A stretch of 64,000 nucleotides of DNA from Bugula neritina (GCA_964035545.1 OZ037766.1:8999722-9063721); one strand, 5' to 3'. Counted from the stretch's first letter, positions 1-19,185 are shown. Numbers and translations are program-made. Notes: a model not told the origin generated them from the sequence alone.

Positions 1-311
1 GTAAACATTATATATATAATTGCAGTCACAGCACTATAACAACAATATAGCAAGTCAGGTAAATTATTCTACATCAAAGTATTATGTTGAATTACTACTT
101 ATAAAATAATAAAATATGTTAGCAGCCTAATGTAGGTATGGATAAAGTATAAATACAATCACAAAACTGAAGTATACCACAAAGTCAAATCATTCATAGA
201 GAAAAAAGAAGTTAATGGTAATACACCTCGGATTTCTACACAACCAAATAGAATTCCAAACAAAGTTGTGAGTATAATAAGCCACATGCACAAATATAGC
301 AACACAAGTAT

Positions 312-317
312 TTTATT
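312..317 (-). terminator. Poly(A) signal of the GPCR gene
   Basis: AATAAA on the minus strand, only about 10 bp after the stop codon at 328-330. This would give a very short 3' UTR; a later signal is possible. Confidence 0.4.
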
Positions 318-327
318 GCTATATTTA

Positions 328-1638
328 TCATATTTGTTTTTCAGGCTGCTCTGTAATTAAAGTCTCTTTTTCTTTGCTGACTTGATTTGAATTTAGTGCT
401 TGCGATTCTACGAATTCACTTTCATTTAAATGGTGACTTTCTGAATGTAAAACTACCTGCTCTGTCTGACAGCTAGCTAGAGTGAGACGTCTGGAATACC
501 TGTTCCCTCTGTTCTGCCTGTAGTGATGTCCAGTACTGAAAGGCTTCATCAAGAGTGCAACAAATAAAGTGCGATATTGTTGGCTCATAGCACTGTATAA
601 GATGAAATTTATGAAAAACGTCACCAGTGTAAGCATGTCGACTAAATCACCGAGCAAATCGTAAACATTCAGTTGATGCGTTACACTTGTCCATACAATT
701 AGAATGCCATGTGACAGCTCAACAGCAAAGAACAAAACAACAACAGCTAGTAGCATTCTGGTGGTCTGCTTGTAGTCACTAGTTTTGCTTTGTATAGCAG
801 AATTGGACTTTTTTGAGCTGTTGGATTTAGAAGTGCTTTGTCTACGATTGCTACCATGCAAACGGCGATGCCTTTTTTCTGCTTCTTTTAACACTTTAAT
901 AAGAAATGCCGTAAATATGGCCAGTAAAATACAAGGTATAAATTTACCAATGGTAGTAAAGAACCAATGATTGAAAACAGGTGACCATGTAACGCGATAA
1001 GCGTATTCACTTCGGACAATTCCATAATAGTCTACACTTGGATTGCTATAGAAGAAGCAAACTCTCTGTGGATCAGCAGGGATGGAGCGGGCGTCTCCAA
1101 CTGTATGCATTAAGAAGTTGGGCACGGAGCATAGAAAGGAGCCTAGTATGGTCATAATACCTGCTGCTACCGATTTGCGCTGTGTGCACCATTTCACAGC
1201 AGGAATAGGATACTGGACAAGCAGAAACCGAAAAAATGCTGTTGTAATAATCAACCATATTGCAGATAAATATAATGTCAATGAAATATTAATGTAGAAA
1301 AGAAGGTAACAGGCTGCTGATAGACTTGGTGTGGTTTGTGTGGGAGATCCGGCAGGAAGCATCAAGTTGAACATAACTATATACGGCAGATATATGAGAA
1401 AGAACAGTATCTCTATCACACTTAGAAAAGTGAGAAGTATGTTAACTGCACTTCTCATCTTTTTGTCTAGCAATACAATCACATTTATGATATTGAAAAT
1501 AATTCCAAATATAGAAATTAGAAGAGTTATTATTCCATGAGGAGTTTGGAAATTGCTTGAAAAAGTTTTCAGCCCATCAAACTGAAGTGATTGACAGTCA
1601 TTGTAAGGGAATGAAAGGTTGGAGTTGTAGTTCGCCAT
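328..1638 (-). CDS. Class A GPCR, myosuppressin/DMSR-type neuropeptide receptor-like
   Basis: Single uninterrupted coding exon, 436 aa. The start is the ATG at 1638 (good context: A at -3, G at +4). An open frame extends five codons further to a GTG, but a eukaryotic start there is unlikely. A pyrimidine-rich 3' splice site (acceptor ending at 1664) lies 25 bp upstream, so the 5' UTR is probably spliced. Seven hydrophobic segments are visible. The N-terminus has an NLS glycosylation sequon near residue 7. Conserved cysteines sit at the top of TM3 (LSAACYLL) and in extracellular loop 2 (RVCFFY). The third intracellular loop is Ser/Lys-rich. TM6 reads TTRMLLAVVVLFFAVELSHG, lacking the CWxP of most class A receptors, and TM7 ends NFILYSAMSQQYR. 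These TM6/TM7 signatures are typical of the FMRFamide/myosuppressin (DMSR) and sex-peptide receptor group. Likely a plasma-membrane peptide receptor; the ligand cannot be told from sequence. Confidence 0.85.
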   Translation of the reverse strand: MANYNSNLSFPYNDCQSLQFDGLKTFSSNFQTPHGIITLLISIFGIIFNIINVIVLLDKKMRSAVNILLTFLSVIEILFFLIYLPYIVMFNLMLPAGSPTQTTPSLSAACYLLFYINISLTLYLSAIWLIITTAFFRFLLVQYPIPAVKWCTQRKSVAAGIMTILGSFLCSVPNFLMHTVGDARSIPADPQRVCFFYSNPSVDYYGIVRSEYAYRVTWSPVFNHWFFTTIGKFIPCILLAIFTAFLIKVLKEAEKRHRRLHGSNRRQSTSKSNSSKKSNSAIQSKTSDYKQTTRMLLAVVVLFFAVELSHGILIVWTSVTHQLNVYDLLGDLVDMLTLVTFFINFILYSAMSQQYRTLFVALLMKPFSTGHHYRQNRGNRYSRRLTLASCQTEQVVLHSESHHLNESEFVESQALNSNQVSKEKETLITEQPEKQI

Positions 1639-1663
1639 ATTTCTGCGTTTCACTAGACTCTAT

Positions 1664-4600
1664 CTAGAAAAAACAAAACATGAATACATATTACAGTCTA
1701 TTGATTTTTTTATAATATAATTTTCTCTATAACTGCATGTCTTGAATTTGTTTCCAATGATTGCATGTTTTGTATAACGAGTTGAATAGGCTGCTATTTT
1801 TCAGCTTTAAACTAGATTAGAGCTGATGTTATTATAATAATAGATTGCATTATCATGATACAAAATTGAATCAGCAACTTTTCTAGCTTTTAAAGAACAT
1901 TACTCCCATAAAATAGATAACTTTATTACAAAACATTATAATGTTGTTTGTTGAGAGAGCTGAAGCGTGTGGTGAAGCATGTAGAATGTAGATTATGAAA
2001 CTTACTGTTATACTCTGAGACTTTCTTATGATGGAAAGTAAAGTAAAATAAATTGATTAATTATGACATTCAAGACACTAACTTATTGATGAGTGCACAA
2101 ATGACATAATTAGTTGTATGTTTAAATAGTTCAAGTATAAATTATCTCAGTGTTCATATTTCATTATTATTTTGCCACAAACTAAATCATTTTCAACTAA
2201 AGGAGCAGTCGCTGCAAAGAGAATAGAGATGATCATTTGTATCACAATGGGCTAGTGGCTTGAATCTCACAAGAGTGAAATTAGAAAGACAATTCGCAGC
2301 GACAGCAGCACTATTCGAAAGTTAGGCTGCCTGTAAGACTTAGTTGGAATACTTGTGGTCTTAAAAAGTTTTACACCAGGTTCTAGCACAATTTGTAGCT
2401 ATAAATAAATGTGATTTTTGAAAATACCATCAATTGGAAAACGCAATCATAGCTTGTTTCATTGTCAAGTGACAAATACTTTTAGTTTTAGATTAAACCT
2501 TACTGATAATAGAGCAGAGGTAATTTCTATTTTTAATATTGATGGTATATGCTGTCCTTTAATTGTATACTGTTTGCAAAAATGTGCATACTTTACTAAA
2601 TTACAATTTTCCTTTAGAAGAGTTATATATATACTTACTTTATATCATCAGCATTAGTTGTGTTGTTCATAAGTCTGATAGTACAATTTTCTAATGGCTT
2701 AAAAGTTGTCCTCTCTCATTAAAAAAACTATAAAAGTTCTTTTAGATTTTTGTTTACCAATTTATTACTTCATACTATTTTGCAAGTCAATAGGGTATTC
2801 TTTACATTCTTTCAATTTTATGTCGTATTTCATTATTGCTATAAAATGAAAAATACTAAAACCTTAAGGAAAATAGATGTAGTCTAAATCTCTGTAATTT
2901 TCTTACTTTTCCTTACTTGCCAGTTTTTGTAAGTATTTGTAATGAATTTTAATTAGTTGAAGCTGTAATTGTATTTATAAATCATTGTACCTGTATCATA
3001 AAAATCTAATGCACATTTTTATGCAGTTGCTAGTTGGAGTTCAGATTTAAAACTGTGCTTTTAGGTTCTAGTCTAAAAATAAAGGTTGCATAATTGCATA
3101 TACATAGTATACCTATCATTGATTTTACTCTTGGTAAATTGGTAGGTTACATGATGCTGCTAGCAATAATCTGGCATTGTGGGTCAGGATACCATGGATC
3201 GAAATAAGAAAATACAGTCAATGAATCTTTGCTTTATAAATTATAATAAACTTCATTTGCTGGCTAGATACACTTTTAAAGTTACCCTGGCAAAGCATCC
3301 AAAAAAATTGCTCTATAATTCATAAACTTTATAAGCTGTTTTCATCATAATTAACTTTATTTTCTTCTTTTCCAGATGCGATTCTTTTTATCAGATTTTG
3401 TACAGCAAAGATCTATCTCATTCTTACTTATACATTTACTCTAGCAGAATTATAACTAATTATATACAGAAGGTGAAATATTAAATGCTATGAATTATCA
3501 GCTAAGTTAGTAATAAATAGGAAATTTACATTGTTTCAACAGCTAAAACTTACATTTCGATGTTGTAAATTTTTTAAATTTGTTATAATTCTGTCCTTAG
3601 TACAGTTGCATAATATTACATAAAATTTATAAAGTATGATGTTAAAATCGAAACATTTACTGCCACTATCACTTTTGTAACATGGTGCAGCTGTATAAAT
3701 ATTCTTGCTAAATTATTACTGCATAATGTAACCCAAGCAGGTAGTACTAGTTTATGTGTTATTTAATTCCCTGTGTATGTTGATAAATTGATTGTTATGT
3801 ACGCATAACTTACTAAAATGTAAGACCCAGCAGGCAATATTGATTCCCACTTGATATGTTCACTTCAAAATACCTTCTACCACTCTATTTGCATAAATTC
3901 TCGCAGGAAAAACAGGTGAAAAAAACAGATTACTGGGTTCTAAGTATTCTGCCATTTAGTCCATTTGACATTAGAAGAGAGTTTGGGTTTTACAGAATCC
4001 CACTAGTGTAAACATATGTGTGCACCAAACAAATAAATTCCTCAATGCTGGTAGCATGAGACCTTCAATGCAATTTCGTTTTGTTATATAAATATTTGTC
4101 ACTTTCACTAACAGAATTACAAAGTTGTAAAAACTAATGCATTGAACTCTAGATACAGAAATATAATGATTGAAGCATTGTTTAGTTGAAATCTGTGGGT
4201 CTAAACTTTAAATGCTCTGGAAAGCAGTTTTTAATACTGCAGATTGACAATAGGCAAATATAAATAAGGCTGTTTAACTTCGCCAACCAAAAAAGCAAAC
4301 CAGGCAAATTAATGATAACATTATACACGTGGGTAAGCTAAGTACATCATCTCAAATTAGTGCATTAAGCCTCTGAAAAACATTTGCAATGCATCTCTTA
4401 ACTCTCTCATTATAAAGCTTATGACATTTTGGAACTAAATTATTTGAAAATGATAAACAATTAGCATACAGTACATTATATGCAGAATATGCCCTTTTTT
4501 TTACCAAAACTAAGCTGCATGTATATGCATGTTGTTTAAAAGTATGTGTCCTGTTGAAAGGCATTATATGCATTGCCCTTGATGCAATTGAATATTACTC

Positions 4601-6536
4601 ATAGAATACTACAGACTAGTTATGTTAATAGGCCTAAGTTTTTACTGTAAGTACGGCAATTACAGATGCATCATTAAATTAGACTGTATCTACATGACCA
4701 GATAAACAATAGCATTCTCTGCTTATAGATTTAATATAATATACACAAAATGAATGTAAATAATAAATAGGCATAATTTTTCATAAACTCTTTAGTGTAA
4801 ATTAATTTGAAATCTGTTTAATGTATAGAGAGTACCTTGACACATAAACATTAATCTGACGAACTTATGTTAGACATAATTCAAACTGATAGCGAATATA
4901 TACCCAAATTTTTAAGAAAATTATTATTAGTTTACTAAAAATAATATCAAATACAGTACATGCCCATGAAGTCTAAAAAGAAACTATATGGAATGTATGT
5001 GTATTATAGTGTACAGTGTATTCTAGAATAAATTGTGAGTGCACATTGCAGCACAATACAAGTACATACTGTTAAGACCTACAATGTTTCCTATATAGTT
5101 GATTATAAGTTTATATAATAGCTATGGGCAGATGTGATCATTTTTACTTTTTTCAAAGTTTTTGTAACTTTGTTGGGTTTTTAAAGTATACTATATTATA
5201 AATGGTAAAATAATCCTCAGAGCCCTTTTAGCTATAAGAAAGTATAAAATATCAATTCAAATAAAAAAAGTGCAGAAAAATACTTACGTAGTAAAACTAT
5301 AGATGAGAAAGGCCTGCACCGCTTGATGTTACTCTTGGTCATATAAAGCAGAAAAGCAGTACTGTGAAGGTGATAGCACGAGCTAGAAAGCATACATCTC
5401 TTGTACATTGGCTGAAATTATGAAGTGCTGAGTTTAACACAAATCTAATAATCTATACGATGCAGTCAGTCAATAACGGTGCCTTGGTTGTGTAAATCAA
5501 GGTTGAGTGAAACACTTTTGCAACCGATTTTGACCAATCAAAACAGAGAGAATTGAAAATTCGGTCAGTTTGCTATTTTTCAGTAGCATTTCCTTTTTTA
5601 CTTGTGAACAACCTTTATGTAGGTCATCACAATGCAAACCTTATTCTTATTTGCGTTACTCTTCTAACTTATACACTTGACATTGTTGTAAACCCTTTTT
5701 AGGATTTTTTATGAGCATTCAAAATTCTCCTCAATGATACGTTGTAGCCCTTTCAAAGTTGGCAAATTTTTCTCTAATTATTAATATTTCTATGCAGCTG
5801 CAAAACTGCAAATATTTTTCCAAAAATTATGTATCAAAATATTAGTGGATTAGAAAGTGCCAAAACTGCTTTCACAAAATGGCAAAAGTTCGTGTAGGGA
5901 TATTTTATAAACATGTGCAGAATGTTGGACAAATAAATATAAGAAAGTTAAACTATATAGCACAGCTAACGATTACAAGAATCCTAATTTTAAACAATTG
6001 TGGTTTATACAATTTATTATCAACAAGAAGACATAACAGTAGAATGTGGCCTAGACATAAGAAAAACAGCACAAAATGTTATTTGGATGACTGTACGAAG
6101 AGTTTGCAAAAAATAAATATATAATAAATCTTGATTAAAATAATGTTATTAGGGAGAAGATATATACAAATATCTACTAACCACTAGCATCCCTTCGGTA
6201 CATGCAATATAAAACACAGAAAATTGCCGAATGAGAAAACCAAACTCTTCCACGAAATTGTTCATTAATTTGAATTTTCAACATAAATGTGAAACACGTA
6301 GTTTCTAACATACTCCATACTATATGCGTTGACAGTTTACTTGGTATAAAAGCTGTAATACATATTTGACCTAGCCACTAAATTATTTAGAGATGTGTAA
6401 ATGTAGATTAATAAGAAGAAATGCATATCATTAAAGTTGCCATTAACTTCTATCAAAAATCTGTTGGGTCTTATGCACAAGCAACTGGCTGCAGAAAATG
6501 GAAGCTTGAATTGGATTGTTTCTGATATTTTCTATC
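1664..6536. other. Non-coding region between GPCR and Ral genes
   Basis: No convincing coding exon on either strand. It probably contains the spliced 5' UTR and promoter of the GPCR gene. On the minus strand a good donor (TAC|GTAAGTA, exon ending at 5288) could join to the acceptor at 1664, placing a non-coding first exon at roughly 5288-5450. An inverted pair CCTTG...CAAGG and a CCAAT motif lie just beyond, near 5480-5540. The rest is plain AT-rich sequence. Confidence 0.3.
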
Positions 6537-9107
6537 TTATAATATCACGCATTTCTTTTTAGATGGCTTTTTGCTTGACTTAGCAGCAGTTGTCTCCTTA
6601 CGACCATTTGATGTCTTTCTGTTTCTTATTTCTCGTAGCAAATCAAAATATACCTGAAATGTCAATATATACAAGAGTAAGCTTATAGCTATTAATATCA
6701 ATACTCTCTTCGAGTCAGGAGTTATGTTCTACTGCTATGTAAACTAATAGGTCTACATGGTGTATTAGCAAGACAACTCCAAATAAACATTTATTGTAAA
6801 TGCAAATAAAAATAAGTTATTTGGATTTATACCACAACATAGCTTTTCACACAATAAAAATTCTATAAAAAATAACACATGACAGGTGCTATCTAAACTA
6901 ATAGCAACTTATTATCTTAATAAATACCATTAATGCACACTTTTTTTAATCACTTATTATAATGTTATATCAAAACTACACTTGATTGCAATTTCAATAG
7001 TTCATTCAATGAGCTACATACTACCAAATGCTATGGTAAATAATTTATTTAAATTAATAGTGATTATTAAATAGGCAAAGTAAGACTATTATAAGTATTG
7101 TGTATATATAGTGAGCAGTTGGGCTAGTCTAACCTTATCAACATTTTCATTGTTCTTTGCTGATGTTTCTACATATGGAACATTCCACTCTGCAGCCAGT
7201 GACTGGGCTTGTTCCTGTGATACTTGTCGTTTCTCAGTTAAATCACATTTATTCCCAATGAGTATGAATGGAATATCTTCATCGTTTTTTACCCTCAAAA
7301 TTTGTTCCCTGCAAATATTTGACATCACTATAATTTCCGTTCTAATCAAAACAATAGAGCTCATGCAATTTTATTAACACATTGCTATTGATGTTTGTGA
7401 AACAAGCTTTCTCTATGAGAATCATACTTGATTTAGTCAACATGTAGAGTGTTTTCTATTCTAGGCTAATATATTCTATGGGCAAAAAGTTCTACAATAT
7501 TTTTCATATTCCACGACACAGGGACAGATAACGTCAAAAATTGATATTGAAGTATCAAACATCACACAATGCACTCATGAGAGATTTTATCTTCCTTAAC
7601 TCAACTACATTTTTATGCTGCACATATCTTCAAGCCAAGTATATTCAGTGAAGCTGAAGGGTTTTTATTACACAACAAAAATTTTGATGGCAAAAAACTT
7701 CCATGACTCAAACTACCACAATCAGCTGTAACAATTGAAGCACCTAACAAAAACTATTTGATGATTTGTAATTTGTTAAGTCTACATTTTCTATATTTTT
7801 GTATAAATGTTATTGTGCAACACCAGTAGTAGCCCAATTTGCAGGAACGCAAAAATTTCCCACTGAAAGACAACAACTCAAATGTAGTTGAATATTGATA
7901 AAAAACTTGTTGAATCATGCTGATGCAATAGTGAAAGAGAAAAGGTTTATTCTAGCAAAATCTACATGGGTGGACAACTACCTGAAATCTCGAGTTGATT
8001 GTAGACTTTCAGACTCTGTTATTGAGAAGACACAGAGAAAGCCTTCGCCACTTCTGAAGTAGTTGTCTCTAATAGCAACGTAGTCTTCCTGGCCAGCTGT
8101 ATCCAGTATATCTATTTGTTCTTCAGTCCCATCCAGCACTACCTTCTTCCTGTATGAGTCAGCTTTAGTTGGTTCATAGTCCTCAACAAACTGTAAATAG
8201 AAAAACCATGGCATTGCAGACTACAGTGGTGTTATAGTATAGCATATTTACGCTTACAAAAAATGACACAATATAACTATAAATGAGAGTGGCAGTATAA
8301 TTAAATAGAAGAAGAAAGCTAATTGCAGAAAACAAGTTGTGTATCCTTTTTTCCTTATAAATATATAGAACTTCTAATACTCTATAACTTGGATGAAAAA
8401 ATTGACTAAAAAATATGTTGCAAAAGGAAATACACTCAAGTGCATTCCCCAATCTTAACTTTCAAATAAAAGAGCTGCTAAGTTGTTGCAACACAATTAC
8501 GTCACTAAAAAGAGAGTCAAAGTCACTTCCATCTTGGAATAGTCATACTTACTCTTGAGAAAACTAATCATGATGATAACATTCATGCGCAATGAGTGAA
8601 ATGGTATCATAAGATACAGAGCGGAGAATCAACTTGATGATATCACTCAAAATCCCCATATTACTGTGTCGCAACTATTTCAATTATACAACTAAACTAA
8701 TGTGAGCTAATGTAACGAAGTACCACATATACTTTATTAATATCTCTACCAAAAAACTATCTTGGTGAGAAAACTCCTAAAACCAGAATTTAAGTGAGAT
8801 CAGGTTTACCTTTACTAGCATTTACTTACAACTGTATGTAAAATAAGTTATGTATTTATAAACTATTGACTATACGTTATTAGAATTATATTGTTATTGG
8901 TGAAAAACATAGAAAAATGTTGCCAAACCTACCAATTATAATATCAACCTGAGCTATTAACTTCACATGTGCAGATTTCCATAATAATATATAAGAATGT
9001 CTCACCTCATCATACATAAACTGAAGTGTCAGGGCTGATTTTCCAACACCTCCTGACCCCACCATGATAACCTTATGAACTTGTGACTTACTGCTCCCTT
9101 TAGACAT
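6537..9107 (-). CDS. Ral: Ral small GTPase (RalA/RalB orthologue)
   Basis: Four coding exons: 9006-9107, 7982-8190, 7134-7308 and 6537-6653. Phases close to 200 aa, close to vertebrate RalA. All G-boxes are present: P-loop GSGGVGKSA (17-25), Ral-type effector region [11 protein letters not shown] (39-49), DTAGQED (64-70), NKCD (123-126) and TSAK (152-155). The C-terminus has a Lys/Ser-rich hypervariable tail and the prenylation box CVIL, whose final Leu predicts geranylgeranylation. Vertebrate Ral proteins end CCIL or CCLL, so the second Cys is replaced here. Ral acts at the plasma membrane and on vesicles, binding the exocyst and RalBP1. The ATG at 9107 is preceded by a probable 5' UTR acceptor (exon start 9135). 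The upstream in-frame open stretch to 9176 crosses that acceptor and is not counted as coding. Confidence 0.95.
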
Positions 9108-11079
9108 GATTTTACTTCCTTCTTTGCTCTTTTCTCTACAGCAGCAACAGTATAAGAGATAACACACAGCTGTCACATTTCAAATACTAAATCATAACTA
9201 AAATTTGATAGCTTTTAATGTAATTGATATTACAAAATATTAAATTTTTCATAAGTATTAATAAAGCTATTTGCACCAAAATATATCATTGAAATAATTT
9301 CATTTACTGCATAAGATATAATATTTAACAGCATTACATAGTTTAGCCTACTAAACACTAGAGAAGCAGGCTTTGGGGCAATGTTATAGCAGATATTTTA
9401 TTAGACAAGATAAAAGCTGAACTTAGTGACCCTTATCTGTCTATAAATCCTCCACAAACATTGACATTGATAATGAGTAATGACAATTGAAATGATGAAT
9501 AAGAGAGGCAAGTGGAAAACAATAGCAACCTACTAATTCACATGCTTCCCTTCTAAATCATATAATACTTTGCACTAAAATTATTATAGAAGTCTTCTTC
9601 AACTATTGCTTAGAGCTATTTGTAGTAGAAGCATTATTATACTTGTATTATAGAAGTCAATTTTATTAGTAAATTAAAAATTTAACTGCAATTGAATTAC
9701 AGGGACAGTTCATAAGTTTAACTTAACTATCATTTAAAATATTTATTAAAATGCAAAAATAAAAAACAAAACAAAATTTTTATAAAATATCTCGATGTCC
9801 AAAACATCTTTGGCACTACTAAAAACATAAATATTTATTTTATTAATTGAATGTAGAATAGGATGGACTATAGAAATAGTTAGTGATAACAAAAAGCAAT
9901 TTTTCCATAAAAAGTACTATTAAGACTTATTTATACATCAACAATATGCTGACTGGAGAGTTCTCTTGTACAATGTTAACCATGATTCTGTGTTGAATAA
10001 TTAAGCCTTCAGTCTATCAAAGATATCTAATCTAGCTGTATAATTCTAATTATTTACAAGAAATGTTAAGCAATGATTGCTACAAAAGCATTCTGGTTTC
10101 AACTTGATGTTTTGCTTAAGCCATTACTTTGCTCATTATTGATTTGACATAACTTGATTTGTGTTTAGTCCAGCCTTGATTGGCATCACCTTAACTAATA
10201 CATATTACAAATATCTTATAGCTATACTAAAATTGATAAAATACTTACAGGAACAATAAAAATTAGTATTAATTTACTATGTCTCTCAGCAAGACTGACA
10301 GTTATAACATTAGTCCGAGCAACAGACAAATATATACTGATAAAGATAGTAATAATAAAAAGCTAGTTTCTACTTAACGAAAAGTTACTTCAAGTTTACT
10401 CCAAATTTTAACTAGCCAACAAATTAGAATATTTTGGCCTTGCTAGTAAAAGGCTGAAAACTGGTCATTTTAAATATTATACAATACATTTCGAGTTTGG
10501 ACAGTTGGTTAATGTAAAAATTAATATAAAATAAAAAATATATTTATATAAATGCTAGTCATAGAAAAATTAGACTAACTATTAACATGATAACCTTTTA
10601 GCTTTTGTTAGTAACTGCTAGATTCACATGCACCCCAGATGGCTCATAGGGTTAGTAGCAGGGTTAGCACTGATGCCATGTGGGCTTACAATATAACAAT
10701 GTAATTAAAAAGAGAGGTTTTTCTTTGAAAAAGACACAACTACCACATGCCCTGTGTAGTTCTGAAGTGGTTCTGTCTTTAGTAAAAGCAGAGTAAACTG
10801 TAAATACTGCTTCATGTGTAATTCCCACTGATGATAAATATGTGAATAAACTTTACATAGTGATAAACTCATAATGGACAAAAATATAATCAGCACACTC
10901 AAAATCATTCTGACAGTCATTGCAACAGTAAATATACATATTAACAGTAACTTCAATATAGTATTAGTGTAATGATATACTACAGCAAAGATAACAATAA
11001 GTTGATAAATGTATAGTCACTATGACCATATCAATATATAATCATAATGGACAGAAAACAAGTGCAATCAACGACCATG
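9108..11079. other. Intergenic, AT-rich
   Basis: Holds the unresolved 5' UTR and promoter of the minus-strand Ral gene and then featureless AT-rich sequence. An open frame at 10705-10956 on the minus strand has no recognisable domain and is taken as chance. Confidence 0.4.
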
Positions 11080-12240
11080 ACAGTCTTGAGTCTAATTCTT
11101 ATTCTAGTTGTACTGAGATTAAAGAGACTTAATCTTACTTTTGAACTTGCAGACTCACACTGTGAGACTTAGTCTTAGAGTTGGTGCAACAGTACTAAAG
11201 AATAAATAACTAAATAATTAAAGCTAAAAATACACCTACTCCTAGTAGCAAGTCTTATTAATAGTAATAGTAGTAATACTAGTGGCTCTAAGTGTAGCAT
11301 CACTACCGGGCACTGCCACTGGCACTACTACTAGCACTACTACTACAAGTAATAATACTACTAGACTACTCAACATCAACTGTACTGCCATTGGCTAGAA
11401 GTACTCACATAGAGTAGTAGTACTACTAGTACTACTACTTTTACTAACACTTATTCTTAATTAGTGAATTACTCATTAGTCATTTAATTTAATGATACAT
11501 TTTATGATTAAATTAGTAGTAGTAGTGTGACTAGTAGTACTATTAGTACTACTACGTCTACAGTATTACTAGAGTACTACTAGGCTACTACTATTAGTAT
11601 TAATAGTGTACTAATATTACTTAGTATAACTTAAACTATCATTATTACTTATACTATGGGTATAAGACTAAGAGTAAATCACTGACTAAAACTAAAAGTA
11701 AGTAATACTAATAGTATAACTAATCATTACATTTAGTTTTACTGTAAGACTAAGTGTATAGTTTTACATGAACTGATGAAGAGCACTAGTACTGCTACTA
11801 CTAGCACCAGTAGTAGTACTACTAGTAGTACTAGTGCAACTAGTACTAGTAGACGTAGTAGTACTAGTACTATTAGTACTAGTAGTAGTACTACTAGTAC
11901 TAGGTCTAGTACTACTACTACTACTAGTACTACTACTACTGAGTACTAGTAGTGTTAGTATTAGTAGCAGTGGTAGTGGTAGTACTAGTAGTAGTAGTAG
12001 TAGTAGTAGACACTAGCACTGGCTAGTAGTACTACTACTAGTACAGTACTAGTTAAGTACTAGTAGTAGTACTACTAGTACTAGTAGTAGTAGTAGTAGT
12101 TTTACTTCTAAGTTAAACTTAAACTTAAAGTTCTAGATCTACTTCTAGTAGTAGTTGTAGTTCTACATTTAATTTGTATTATGTTTATTTTACATATATT
12201 ACTGTTATTACTCTGAGTATAACTAAAAGATGAAATTAAG
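11080..12240. repeat. ACT/AGT triplet-mosaic (cryptically simple) domain upstream of ATP5F1B
   Basis: About 1.1 kb made largely of ACT and AGT triplets (TAGTAGTACTACTAGTACTAG-like runs, densest at 11750-12100), mixed with short words such as CTTAGT, TTACTC and AACTTAAA. ACT and AGT are reverse complements, so the block looks alike on both strands and has many CTAG and GTAC palindromes. It is not a clean tandem array: unit order keeps changing. It ends about 260 bp upstream of the ATP synthase beta start codon. Confidence 0.85.
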
Positions 12241-12498
12241 CGTCGCAAGAATTACTTCCAAAATGAATCCTTTGTGTGCAATTTTTATTTTATATTAATT
12301 GACTTTAATTATAGAGAAGAAGCTAAAACGACGTTTTCGCAAGTACAAAGCCTTGATTTGATTGGGGTCACGCAAAACCGGAAATGTAAGGAAATGCGAA
12401 GGCGTGGTTTTTCAAGAGACCAATTACGTATGTCCAACAGCGAGGAAAGCTGATTGCTTTGTAATCGTGTCACGTGACACTTATCTCGCCGGCTCGCC
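12241..12498 (+). promoter_or_regulatory. Proximal promoter/5' UTR region of ATP synthase beta
   Basis: The interval between the triplet-mosaic domain and the ATG is less AT-rich. It contains a perfect 10-bp palindrome GTCACGTGAC at 12469-12478, an extended E-box, 21 bp before the ATG. No TATA box is obvious. Confidence 0.5.
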
Positions 12499-18936
<6,438 letters not shown>

Positions 18937-19179
18937 ATCTAGTATATGGACAACATGTTTAAATTATGAGAAATAGTAGTCACTATAAATGTGAACTCTA
19001 CTTATTGTTAGGTTATTGATTTTCAAAGATGAAAGTTCTTTTTAAACACCTATGGATGTAATATTTCCAAACTACCATGTTGAGAAGTAACTGCAGTGTT
19101 GGTTGCATGTTTGAACTTGTATAAAACATATATGCCGCCATTTTGTAACTCAGTTGTTGTAATTTTTCAGAGTGCAGAC

Positions 19180-19185
19180 AATAAA
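19180..19185 (+). terminator. Poly(A) signal of ATP synthase beta
   Basis: AATAAA 244 bp after the stop codon, followed by a GT-rich stretch (GGAGTGATGGTGT), as expected of a cleavage/polyadenylation site. Confidence 0.7.

Noticed and set aside
1639-1653. Five-codon upstream extension of the GPCR starting at GTG
   Set aside because: Animal nuclear genes start at ATG almost always. The in-frame ATG at 1638 has a good Kozak context.
5879-6124. 81-codon open frame on the plus strand
   Set aside because: No domain, signal or splice context; AT-rich chance frame between two genes.
9108-9176. N-terminal extension of Ral with a Cys cluster
   Set aside because: The extra frame crosses a good 3' splice site (acceptor before 9135), and Ral proteins start just before the HKVIMVG segment.
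10705-10956. 83-codon hydrophobic open frame on the minus strand
   Set aside because: Begins with a signal-peptide-like run, but such runs arise readily in T-rich DNA. No homology or splice support.
11834-12016. Open frame rich in Val/Leu/Ser
   Set aside because: Direct translation of the ACT/AGT triplet mosaic.
11080-12240. CRISPR-like or satellite array
   Set aside because: No regular repeat-spacer period or constant unit; animal genomic context.
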